From: Catenaria anguillulae PL171
Lineage: Eukaryota; Blastocladiomycota; Blastocladiomycetes; Blastocladiales; Catenariaceae
NCBI GenBank assembly: GCA_002102555.1
Contig: MCFL01000093.1
Span: 1 to 64,000 of the forward strand
DNA length: 64,000 bases
Direction: 5' to 3'
In this document: positions 21,553-31,350 of the stretch, piece after piece
Position numbering within the stretch: the stretch's first letter is position 1
Layout of the letters: every line of letters starts with the position of its first letter
Made by a program: the position numbers and the translations under genes
Notes under the pieces: model-generated
The model's database searches: none
Seen by the model: only the letters and a program-made list of their open reading frames with translations
What the model was told of the DNA's origin: nothing

Positions 21553-24500
21553 ATGCCCAACGCACAGCCAAATCAGCGGGATCCGCGATACTACACGCCA
21601 GAATACGTCAAGGAGCTTCGAAAAGAACGCGATTTATACGCGCGAACACTTCTCAATTCTGTCGGTGGCCCAAACGCGCCAGCATCCACGGTTGGTGGGA
21701 ATGGTGCAAGCGTGCCAATAGGCAGCACTGCTGGTCCCAACGGCAATGGATCGTTTCCAGCACCCGCATCGTCCTCAACCGGCCACCATGGCTCGACGAC
21801 CCTCGCAGGCACACCCATTGTGACAACTGATTCGGCAAGTGGGTCCATTAGGGCACCTCCACGACACGATTCCATCTCACGGACGGCCGTGCACAACATC
21901 TACGGCTCGGGCTCGCGTGCCAACCTGGCCACATCGCAAGGTGCACTGCCCATCTCCATTTCATCGAGCCACATGTCTTCACACGACCCACACATCGGCA
22001 GCGGTGCCGGCGGCGGGCCACGAACACCCGCCGGCTTGCACGGGACAGTTCGCGGGAGCGGACCCACAGGCGGCGGAGGATCCGGAAGCCGTCCCGGGTC
22101 GTCTCACTCGCTCAACTTGTCTCGTCAGCTCCAACATCCCGGTGGAGGCAATACAGCGGGAGCATCACGAAGGCGTGCGTCTGTCATTTCATTCAACTCG
22201 ACCATTGCCCGACAGCCACAGGGTGGTGCCTTTGTTCCTGGTGGGTCAACAGGACAGTTTGGTCGGGCCGGGGTGGTTGTTGGCTCCAACGGACGTGTTG
22301 GGGCAGGGGCAGGCATGCGACCAATTCCACTGTCGGGTGGTGACGACCTCAAGGGAAAGCATGGCATGGTTATTGCACTGGCAAGCAGCTCATCGTACGT
22401 CCGTCCGTCTCTCGTCTGTTTCGCGGCGTGACTCGGAACTGACGTTTCGGGCGATTTGCGTGTACAGAATTCACAAGATGCCGCAATCGGCTTCTGTATC
22501 CAAGGTGGGAACTGTAGAAGAAGCGTCATTCAGGCCCATTGTCGGCAATGTCATTTTTCAGATGAGTTTCCACTACCTGTGGTATGGCATTTTGCTGTTC
22601 CTCGGCTATCTCGTCAATTGGATCCGGGAAACGCGGCCCGTCGCCATTACAATGTGTAAGTACCCGCAAACGTTTCTGTCTCATGCATCTTGCGATCGCA
22701 TATCGAGTCAAACTGACTTTGCACCATCGTAGACCTATGCACATCGTTTGTCGTGACCCAACTCTCGCGCATCGTCTATGCCCGCAACGAGCTGTCGCTG
22801 TTCCCGCTGTACATGTCGTTCCTGCCATTTCTCATCTTTTGCCTGCTGGCTCGCGAATCCCACACGTATTTTTCGGTGCTCTGGTTCATCTGCATCATGG
22901 TCATCAACATGCAATGCGGCGCGAGCTCGCTGACCCGGCACATTGTGCTCTCGTGGTTTTGCATGATTGCTACCTACGTGCTTGCGTTTGCTCTCATGTA
23001 CGACTGCTCGCCCCTCAACGTGTACAACTTTCGGAATGGCCTCAGCTTGCGCGAGTTCCACTTTGTGGCCATTCGAAGTGCCGAGGTCGGCACATTCATC
23101 TTGGCTATGGCGCTGCTGCTGTTGGGCCTGTTCATGTTGCAGCGCTTTATCAAGCGATACGCCTACTTCTTGGTGGACCGTCAACGCCGCATGGCCAGAT
23201 TGCAGGCCGCCAATGCAGAGCTGCGTGACCGGCTCAAGTCACTCAAGGTCGAGGTCAATTTGGATCTCGACTCGCCCATCACCAAGGTGATTCAGATCAT
23301 CAAGTCGATCCAGGTCAAGGAAAACATGGACGGCGAGGTGATTGAGTCGTTGGATTATGTGATTGGCATCCTGTCGTCAAACAAGCTTTTCCAGGTCGAC
23401 TTGGGGGCATTCAAGGACAATATTGACAAGGAGGTCAAGTCGTGGCTCGACAATATGTTGCAGGCCAAGGAGACAAATGCATCGCCCGAACTCAACAATG
23501 GAAACCCGATTGCGTTTGTCACACCCGACGAGCACGAAGAGGATGAAATGAATGGTGTTGCTGGGGTTGGATCAAACGGCGACTCGGCGGCCAGCGCAGG
23601 CAGTGCGGACAGTGTCCCGGCCGACGGCGGCGGGAACGCGCTTGTTCCGGTCCTTGCGACGCCAAGCGACCCGGCCGAAGCACAACCAGTTCCCGGCTTG
23701 CCCGAAATTGTCTACAACCCGGTGCTGGCCAACGACACATTGATCCAACAGGCGCTTGCATCGGCTGAATCGTGGGATTTCAACTGCTTTGAGCTCGCTC
23801 AAGTCACCAACGGCCGGCCGCTATTTTTCTTGGCTCAGCACATTTTCGTCATGAACGACTTTTACGCAACATTCAACCTGGACCACGCTAAGGTCGAGCG
23901 CTTCTTTACCCGCCTCGAAGCCAGCTACCGCCTCAATCCGTATCACAACTCGATCCATGGCACCGATGTCATGCACGGCGCACACTATTTCCTCACTACG
24001 CTTGGCATGAGCGACTTGATCTCGATCGAAGAGCGGCTCGCATGCATTCTCGCGGCTGCTTGCCACGACGTGGACCACCCCGGTGTGACCAATGCCTTTC
24101 TTGTGGAAACGCGCAGCGACCTGGCTGTCCGGTACAATGACCAATCGGTACTCGAAAACCATCATGCCGCAAAAGCCTTTGAGCTGCTCCTTGGCAACAA
24201 TGAGACAAACTTCTTGGCTTGCCTCCCGAAAAAGACGCTCCAGCACTTACGCCAGTGCATGATCAAGATGGTGCTCGCGACTGACATGGCCATGCACTAT
24301 GAGCTGCATACAAAGTTCAAGAACAAGGTATCTGGCGCGGGCATCAATGTCAAGGACGTCAAGGACCGGCAACTGCTCATGGAAATTTCCATCAAGTGCG
24401 CCGACGTGAGCAACCCGACCCGCCCGCCGCACTTGTCGCAAAAGTGGACCGAGCTCGTCATGAACGAGTTTTACCAGCAAGGAGACATTGAACGGTCGCT

Positions 24501-25008
24501 CAACATTCCCATTTCGCGCTTCATGGACAGGTTCAGCCCAGGCATTGGCAAATGCCAGCTCGGGTTTATCGAGTTTGTGGTGCTGCCACTGTATGAGACA
24601 TGGGATATGTACATGAACGAGGACGACATCTTCCCTGGACTGCATTACTTGGCCATCAACCGCGAGTTTTGGAAGACGTGGCAAGATCCGCCAGGGTCGG
24701 GCGTGCCCGTCTTGTCTGACGTGGCCACACCCGACTACTTGAGGGACGTATTGGGCCGGCCGACTGTTGTGACGCCGTTTGCGTCCGTATTTGGTGGCTT
24801 GGCGACCGTGTGTAATACCGCGTTGCCCGGTCCATGCAAGAAGCATTTGGAGGCGGCTGGGGACCATGGGAAGGGCGGCACGCACACGAGCGGTGGTGAG
24901 AATACGGTGGGCAAGCCTGTGTCGAGGGCAGGGTCACCTAGCGCAGCTAGAAAGCAGGTGGATGCTGGAGGGGTTGCGGCAAGGAAGCCGTCGGGTCAGG
25001 GCCAGTAG
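21553..25008 (+). CDS. Membrane-anchored class I cyclic nucleotide phosphodiesterase
   Basis: Exons 21553-22394, 22468-22655 and 22733-25008 join in phase (1101 residues). Residues 1-280 are Gly/Ser-rich and disordered. Residues about 300-490 hold about six hydrophobic segments, including YLWYGILLFLGYLVNWI, LYMSFLPFLIFCLLA, VLWFICIMVIN, IVLSWFCMIATYVLAFAL and VGTFILAMALLLLGLFML. A helical linker of about 30 residues follows, then a segment like the PDE8 upstream region (LDSPITKVIQIIKSIQ). The catalytic domain (about 680-1030) has YHNSIHGTDVMHG, ACHDVDHPGVTN (the HDx2Hx4N metal signature), ISIKCADVSNPTRP and the FMDRFSPGIGKCQLGFIEF substrate-pocket segment. It hydrolyses cAMP or cGMP; specificity cannot be read by eye. 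I see no retinal-binding lysine motif, so it is not an obvious rhodopsin-phosphodiesterase. Confidence 0.92.
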
Positions 25009-25264
25009 TCAAGTGCGTGGAAGAAGTCGGCGCCCAGTTTACTTGTAAATATGTGGTTTTGCTCATTGTTTGTCTGAACCCTCTGCGTTATTCTTTTTCG
25101 GTCATGGCCCAGGTTCTCGTTAGCTGGCATGCTGTTCCTGTTTTTTCTGCATGTTGGAGGTTATCTTGCTGCAAGTACAATCACCTGCGTTGACCTTGAA
25201 ACTGTTTTGCATGAAAAGCGACCGCAAATGACACGGAAAAGCCACCCCCGGAGCCATGCGCACA

Positions 25265-26146
25265 TTATTCTTGCTCCTCCTCGACGTGGCCCTGCTCGAC
25301 CGGTTCCTCATCCCCCTCGGTCACGACCCGAGCAGACATGATCTTGACGTCGACCCTTGGCCGATCCGAAGCATCTGTTTCCACACGGCTCAATCGCTGG
25401 ACAACAGACATGCCCGCAGACACGCGCCCGAAAATGGTATGCTTGCCGTCGAGCCACTTGGTCGGTGCCAGCGTGATGAAGAATTGGCTGCCGTTCTATG
25501 TCCAATGCGTGATAATGAAAACTTGAGCGTACACGGAATGGAACCAGGGGGGGGGGGATTCGAAGAGCTATGAAAAGCGTGAAAACATACACTGTTCGGT
25601 CCACTATTGGCCATTGAGCAGATACCAGCGCCAACATGCTTGAGATCCTTGTGGATTTCGTCTTCAAACTTGCCGCCGTAGATGGAGGCGCCTCCACGGC
25701 CAGTGCCTGTTGGGTCGCCGCCTTGAATCACGAAATTCTGTACGGCCGCGTGGCGCAATCGGATGCGTCAGTGAGCGTCATTAATCAATGGCAGCGGGAC
25801 GGTGCAGGATGCGTGCGTACGGGAATGATGCGATGGAATTTTACGCCGTCATAGTATTTCTGGCGGATTCAAGCGGGACAATCGCCATGTGAGTGACTGA
25901 GAGAAAAAACAGTCGTTGATCATGTGGTAATGGGCTTACCCTCTGCGCTAGCTCGTAAAAGTTTCGACATGTTCTTGGTGCGTGGTCCCAGTACAGCTCG
26001 ACGGTAATCGGACCCTGTTGGAAGACATGGGGCGAGGGAGTGAGGAACAAAGTCATTATGGGTGGTTGTTCACTTGATGGACACAAAGCGTGACAAGAGA
26101 GTGGACCCACCATTGAGGTCTCAAGAATAACATTGCCTTGGTTCAT
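25265..26146 (-). CDS. PPIL1-type cyclophilin (peptidyl-prolyl isomerase)
   Basis: Five short exons on the minus strand, 26146-26111, 26014-25940, 25859-25821, 25737-25591 and 25495-25265, give 175 residues, near PPIL1's 166. The assembled order is [107 protein letters not shown] and [12 protein letters not shown]. This matches single-domain nuclear cyclophilins of the PPIL1 type, a spliceosome component in animals and yeasts. Catalytic Arg (FHRIIP), Phe/Gln (SQFFITL) and the usual Trp (KWLDGKHT) are present. A Glu-rich tail replaces the usual end. Exons of 36 and 39 nt are unusually small, and intron 4 contains a run of about ten Gs (minus-strand Cs). Confidence 0.93.
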
Positions 26147-26517
26147 TGCGAAGGGTGGCGAGGGGTGCGGCTCTTTGCTTGGAGTTGCATTGGCGCGAGT
26201 ACACACGTACTTAATCGATATTATAAAGATCATAAGTCTTGTCTCACGATGGATCTTCGAGAATGATCGCCGATCAATCGCCGATTGCCGATTGGCGATT
26301 GCTTTGCTGATCGCGCGCATTTGTCTCACGTGCACTTTGACCACGATTGCAGCACGGCGGCCGCGGATACATTGACCCTGTCATTATCTGTGTTTCCATG
26401 TCGATGCAGCCGCCAAAACTCTGAGCATTTCATTGGCCGAACGCTCAGCACCGCTTGTCCTCACCTCCTCGCCCTTCACCCACCCGACCCTGCCCGACAC
26501 TCGCAACCTTCACCAAC
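26147..26517. promoter_or_regulatory. Bidirectional promoter region with repeated GCCGAT/ATTGGC words
   Basis: Divergent start codons (cyclophilin minus, DUF7918 plus) are 371 bp apart. At 26264-26312 short words GATCGCCGAT, AATCGCCGATT, GCCGATTGG and GCGATTGC follow one another. The minus strand of GATTGG reads CCAATC, a CCAAT-box core. Function is inferred from position and repetition only. Confidence 0.4.
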
Positions 26518-27536
26518 ATGCCGTCGGACGGCGACTTTGAGGTCAAGGTCGAAATCAACGGCGTGCCCGCCGAGGAGTACAATGTCACCACCGTCACCAC
26601 CGACGACGAAATCCGCCAAACGCGCTGCAACATTGCATCCATTGCCGGCGCCCGTTTCATTACCAAATCGCGCTACATCCACGGCGGCATCGACTTTACA
26701 ACCAACTTTGTTCCGCTGCTCAAGGTCGACGGAACGTCCATCATCCAAGGCGGGGGCCGCTTGACAGACCGCGACTACTTGCTCGACTATGCGATCGACG
26801 GCAACCAGCGCCGCCCACTCGAGTTTGCGCCCATGAAGGCAATCGCCGATCCCAGCGAGTTGCGCGGTCTCGAGGAGGAAAAGGCCATGGTGGATAACCA
26901 GCAAGCTGGACAGGTCGGGTCCATCACAGTGGAGATTTGGACCGCATCGTTTACGCAGCGGGCGCAGCCCTATGTTCCGCATCGGGCAGATTACCTCAAG
27001 CAAAAGGTCTTGGGTGAGGGCCAAAAGAAGGCAGTGTTTGTGACGCATTCGACTGGATTTGGCCAGTCCATTGGCCAGTACAATCCACCGGCAACCGTCA
27101 CCCATCGCCACCAAAAGGTTGCTGAATTCATCTTCTATTACGCCTCCCGTGGTTCGTTTTTCACCCGTCTCGCATTGATTCTGTCTGGTGTTACCAGGTG
27201 GTCTCATTCGCTTGCCTTGTCGCAGAATCGCTCGAAATGGCAGGCAAAATCCCCAAATCCCTCACATCTACCAAAAAGCGTCATGCCGAGTCGGACGATG
27301 ACGACGACGACCGCGAGCCGGTCAAGAAGGAGGGTGACGTCAAGCTTGCCAAGGTCAAGGCCGAGAAGCGCAGGCGTTTGGCAGAAAGTAACGCCGCGGC
27401 CTCGTCTGCATCTGGGCCAAAAAAGGTTGTGAGCTTGGACGATTCGGACGACGAGCGGCCACGGCCAGCACGGCCAGCATCAACCCAGCCGCAGGAGAAG
27501 ATCGTCATCAGTTTGCTGGATTCTGACGAGGACTGA
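26518..27536 (+). CDS. DUF7918-family protein with SUMO-interaction-like C-terminus
   Basis: Exons 26518-27151 and 27226-27536 join in phase (314 residues). The first 210 residues form a beta-rich domain: DFEVKVEINGVPAEEYNV, then a cysteine/IASIAGARF strand, GGIDFTTNFVPLLKVDG, and FIFYYASRESLEMAGKIP across the splice. This resembles DUF7918, a family of unknown function expanded in Basidiomycota, whose members end in an F-R-Y-R-x-x-x-L-x-x-x-G-I-I-P motif. The 100-residue tail is Lys/Asp/Ser-rich and contains VVSLDDSDDE and, as the very last residues, VISLLDSDED. Both look like SUMO-interaction motifs (hydrophobic core followed by Ser/Asp/Glu), and KKRHAESDDDDDD looks like a nuclear-type acidic/basic stretch. 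A nuclear role is inference. Confidence 0.65.
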
Positions 27537-27779
27537 GGAGGGAGCGTGAGGGTAGACGCGGGAATTGGACGTGAAAGTCACGTCAGGGAACAATGACTGG
27601 GGGCCTCGGTACCAGTCGTGAGCCACGGTCAAGGTCGAGTGTATATCGCTTTTGCCTGTGTTGTCTTGTGTGTATACTCTCCAGTTTCAGTCCAGTATTT
27701 ATCAGACGTGCAGATTTCCTATCGCGCAATTCTTGACATATTATGTATGCATTGAGCAACGACAAGGACAAAACACTTG

Positions 27780-29344
27780 TCACCAAGCAACCAAATCCGC
27801 TTCGCCAAACGTACTGGAAAACTCGGTTTCACCGACCGTATGTCCATCCTGCTGCTCCACCGATTCTGCAAACCATTCCGGCGCCCGCTCCCTCATAAAC
27901 TTGCCAATGTGCCGCCCGACCTGTTCAAACTCGAGAAGGAACCCGTCATGCCCGTCCGGACTGTCAATGACCTGCAACTCGGCATCCTCCAAGCACTCTG
28001 CCAACGCCCTCTGCTCGCCAATCGCAAACAAGCCATCCGACTCGACGCCAAGCACAAGCGCTGGTTGCTTGACCGCCGCGCGCACGGCTCTCCAATGGCG
28101 CTCGCCATCGTCCTCATCCTCATCATCCTCGCCGACCCACCGCCCGCGCGCAACGTCGTGCGTGTCCATCTTACGCGTCAACGCAATGTAACAGTTTGCG
28201 TCAAATCGCGCGACAAACTTGTCGCCCTGATACCGCAAATACGACTGGGCGGAAAACACGCCCGCCGTCAGCTTGTGCGTGGGCTCGGCGCCCGTGAGCG
28301 TTTCATTTGGCGCCTGGCCAAAGTGGGCAGAGCCGTCGTTGTGTGCGAGCTTGAGCGAGGCGTTGGCGACGTGGGCGCCTGCCTCGGCCTTGACGCGCGC
28401 GGCAGACTGCGGTTTCGAGACCATGATTTTACGGCCAAAGCGTGCCTCGAACGAGTGGTGCGACCGGTACGTCAGCATGGCTTGCATGCGGGCAGAGGCG
28501 AGACCGGCGTTGGGTCGTGCAGACGCTGAGTAGTGGCCGTTTTCTAGCAGGCAGGTATCGCAGCAAACACAGTGAGCGGGCGTTGACATCATGCGCAAGT
28601 CGCAAGGAGCGGATGGCATAACAAGAACGTACGATAGTTGGGATCTGCAAAGATACACTGCCGCTGCGCCTCGCCCCACGAAATGCCCCAAGCGCCCAAT
28701 CTCGAAACACTGGCAATCGGCACGACAAACCGAACATACTCGGGCCCGAGTTCGGCCGCCATCTCGAGCGCATGCATCCCGCCCATACTCCCGCCAATTG
28801 CAAACTGAATCCGCTTGATTCCCAAATGGTCGTACACATGCTTGAACAACCTCACATCATCCCGTACAGACGCCACGGGGAAATCGGGCCCCCACTGCTT
28901 GCCCGTCTCTGGATTGATGGTGAGCGGCGACGCAGACCCGTACGGCGACCCAAGCACGTTGCAGCACACAATAAAGAAGCGCCTCGTGTCAAAGGAGTGA
29001 CCGGGACCGAGCAGTGGCGCCCACCAGTCGCTCACGTCGGCCGACCCCGACACGGCATGAAAGATAGCGATCACGTTGGATTTGGATGCGTCGAGCGTGC
29101 CAAACGTCTTGTAGGCGACGGGAACTGGTGCGGGAAGTGTTGCGCCGCATTCGAGAGGGAAGGCGGATGGGTGCAGGTAGATTTGCTGCGAGCGGACCAG
29201 GGATGGGTACGGGTTGAACGCGTTTGGGTCCTGCATGGTGCTGATTGAAGTGCTTGGGACGGGCGAGTCGGGCGGGGTCGGGCCAGCTGGGTCGTTGTGG
29301 GTGGCCGACTGGGGTGGAGTCGGGCAAGTATCCGAGGAGGTCAT
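27780..29344 (-). CDS. Homoserine O-acetyltransferase
   Basis: Exons 29344-28633 and 28543-27780 on the minus strand give 491 residues. An alpha/beta-hydrolase of methionine biosynthesis that transfers acetyl from acetyl-CoA to L-homoserine (yeast MET2, bacterial metX). Visible motifs: VAYKTFGTLDASKSNVIAIF, HAVSGSADVSDWWAPLLG, NVLGSPYGSASPLTINPETG, AIGGSMGGMHALEMA with nucleophile Ser186, GLASARMQAMLTYRSHHSFE, the YRYQGDKFVARFDANCYI-like segment, then Asp407 (ESDGLF) and His436 (DGHDGF) completing the triad. The acidic insertion EDDEDEDDGE before the last domain is common in fungal members. The intron removes a stretch between DPNY and NGHYSASARPNAG, a standard junction. It converges on the DUF7918 gene, with 243 bp between stops. 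Confidence 0.95.
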
Positions 29345-29687
29345 GGTGGTGGTTGAATTTGCATGTGAAGGTCTGCTCGCGTGTCTGGTTCAACACTGAA
29401 GCGGCACGAGTGACCTTTTGTAATGTGACGGCATACACATCCCAGCTCGCTATTCTCCCTCTTTCCCTGCTGACTGTCCAATGTCTCCGTAACCGCCGGG
29501 CCAATCCCGAATTCAAGCGGGCCATTCACCACTGTGGCGTCCAGAGGGAGTTGGCATCGTGTGCGGACACATGAAAAATTGACGCGTGTCGCAATTCGGT
29601 CGGCGAATCACGTCATTTCGCGAAATATGCAGGCTTGATAAGAAGGTACATTGCGGACGTGTGAGATTGGGGAAAGAGGAAATCACG
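29345..29687. other. Intergenic, upstream of homoserine acetyltransferase
   Basis: No gene recognised. It should contain the promoter of the homoserine acetyltransferase gene and the 3' flank of the UVSSA-like gene, both on the minus strand. Confidence 0.4.
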
Positions 29688-31350
29688 TCAAGGAGAGCCA
29701 AATAGCTCTCGCTCCAAATCCGAGGAATCATCAGACCCAGAATGATCCTCGCTGGCCGACAACTGACTTGCTGATGCTGAATGGACAAGTGATTCGTTCA
29801 AATCGGGAATGGGAACATCCTCAAAATCAAGGTCATCCTCCTCCTCATCCTCCGCTTCAATCTGCTCGTCGCCCGCTCTGGCCTCAAACATGGACCCAGC
29901 CACGCCGCCCTCCTCCTCCCTGACGTCAGCCAACACCGAACACCCCAGCGCCTCAGCCCTTTGCACTAATCCATGCACTTGCTCCTTGCACGCCACGACC
30001 CGCCCAATCGCGCTCCTGACTTGTACGTCACTTGAGAAATGGACGAGAGTCGCCTCCAGCGCATTTAAACACGAATCCAATTTGGGAAGCACATGGATTA
30101 CAGCACGGCGATACGCTCGGTCCACCTCAGCCAGTAATGCCGGCGCAACTTGTCCTTCGCCGCACGGGTCGGCAGCGGATGCGGACCTTAAGCCATGCAA
30201 GTTGATTTCGAGTCGGTATGTGGTCGATCCGAGTCCAAATGCAGCAGACATTTCGGCGTATGTCTGGGGGACTGGCGACGACGACCGAGCAGCTGAGGCT
30301 ATCGGCCGGCCATCGTTCATGTCAGCCGCAAGCATTTCGTCCACAGTTGGAGCAGCAATGTTGAGCATGGCCGTGAATTGCGCGAGAAAGTCGGATAGGG
30401 ATGGATCGAGGTTGTCTGCTTGGTCAAGGGCTGATTGGCGGGCAGCTGCGCGAGATTCAACAGTCGCTTGTTGGGCGGATCGTTCGGCGGCGAGCTGCGC
30501 GCGGAAAGGCGAAAAGTCGATGGAGTATGTTGACTGGAGGCGGTCGAGGAAGGTGGCGAGCTAACAATGAACGAGACAAGAAACCATGAAATGACTGTCT
30601 TGAGGATGATGGGAGGCAGCACGGCATCAAAATTACATACGAGTGGCTCGGATGCGCCAAACTTTTGATTCCATCCAAACACAATCTTTATAGTCGTCTC
30701 CCGTAAGGTATCTGCGACAGATTTCGGCGGCGGCAACACGACATGTGCGGCAACTCGATTGACATTACAACCCTTTGGGCCAATCGTCGCAATTGCTAAT
30801 TCATTCAACAGAGGGAAGGTGAGTGATCGTGCGAGCTCGGAGCGAATAAAGAGATAGTCAATGAGGAGCAATGCGGCGAGACGAGGGCGAGACGAGGCTG
30901 TGCGGCGGAGGCCAAGGGTCCCAAAGAGGGTCGAGTGAGCCTCAGAGAGGTCGGCATCGGATGTGCGGCAGCGTTGCTTGAGTGTCTAGATGAGTTCATC
31001 CAAGTCGTGGCAGGATGAGTTGGCGAGTTTCTACATGGCGCCATCGCTCAGGAAACAACAACCTTCATGTCCTCTTGGCTGAGCTCGGCCAGGGTCGCAG
31101 CTCCAGAATCAAGCAGGCGGCGGACGCATTTGGCCATTGGCTCTATTCCCTGGTCGTTCTTGGCTGGGCTTTGCGCTGCAGCGCCATATTCGGGGGGCCT
31201 TGTCCGCCGATTACCTCGGCCACGTCCTGCACGCGAGACACCGCGGCCGCGGGTGGCGGACGGCCCAGCTACGGATAGTGCATCATTTGAAGGATTTACA
31301 TTGAGTTGCTTTGCGCCGCGTGTGCGGCGGCGGGCGATTGGATCGGACAT
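29688..31350 (-). CDS. UVSSA-like transcription-coupled repair scaffold
   Basis: Exons 31350-31063, 30985-30641 and 30560-29688 on the minus strand give 501 residues. After an Arg/Gly-rich N-terminus, a VHS/ENTH-like helical domain begins: LSQEDMKTLKQRCRTSDADL (across the splice), then RPRLAALLLIDYLFIRSELA, followed by VLPPPKSVADTLRETTIKIV and FGWNQKFGASEPL. These are the UVSSA pattern: R-x-S-x...H/R-x-x-x-x-L-x-x-x-D-x-L-F-x-R-S, L-P-x-P, and W-x-x-K-F-G. UVSSA recruits TFIIH to stalled RNA polymerase II. Near the C-terminus an acidic stretch reads EEDDLDFEDVPIPDL, with Phe457 and Val460 spaced as in the TFIIH p62-binding F-x-x-V motif. The C-terminal DUF2043 zinc region of vertebrate UVSSA is not present; the protein ends about 40 residues later. 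Confidence 0.8.

Noticed and set aside
22540-23200. Rhodopsin domain fused to the phosphodiesterase
   Set aside because: Hydrophobic segments are present, but I cannot find a retinal-binding lysine motif in the last helix or the usual proton-relay residues.
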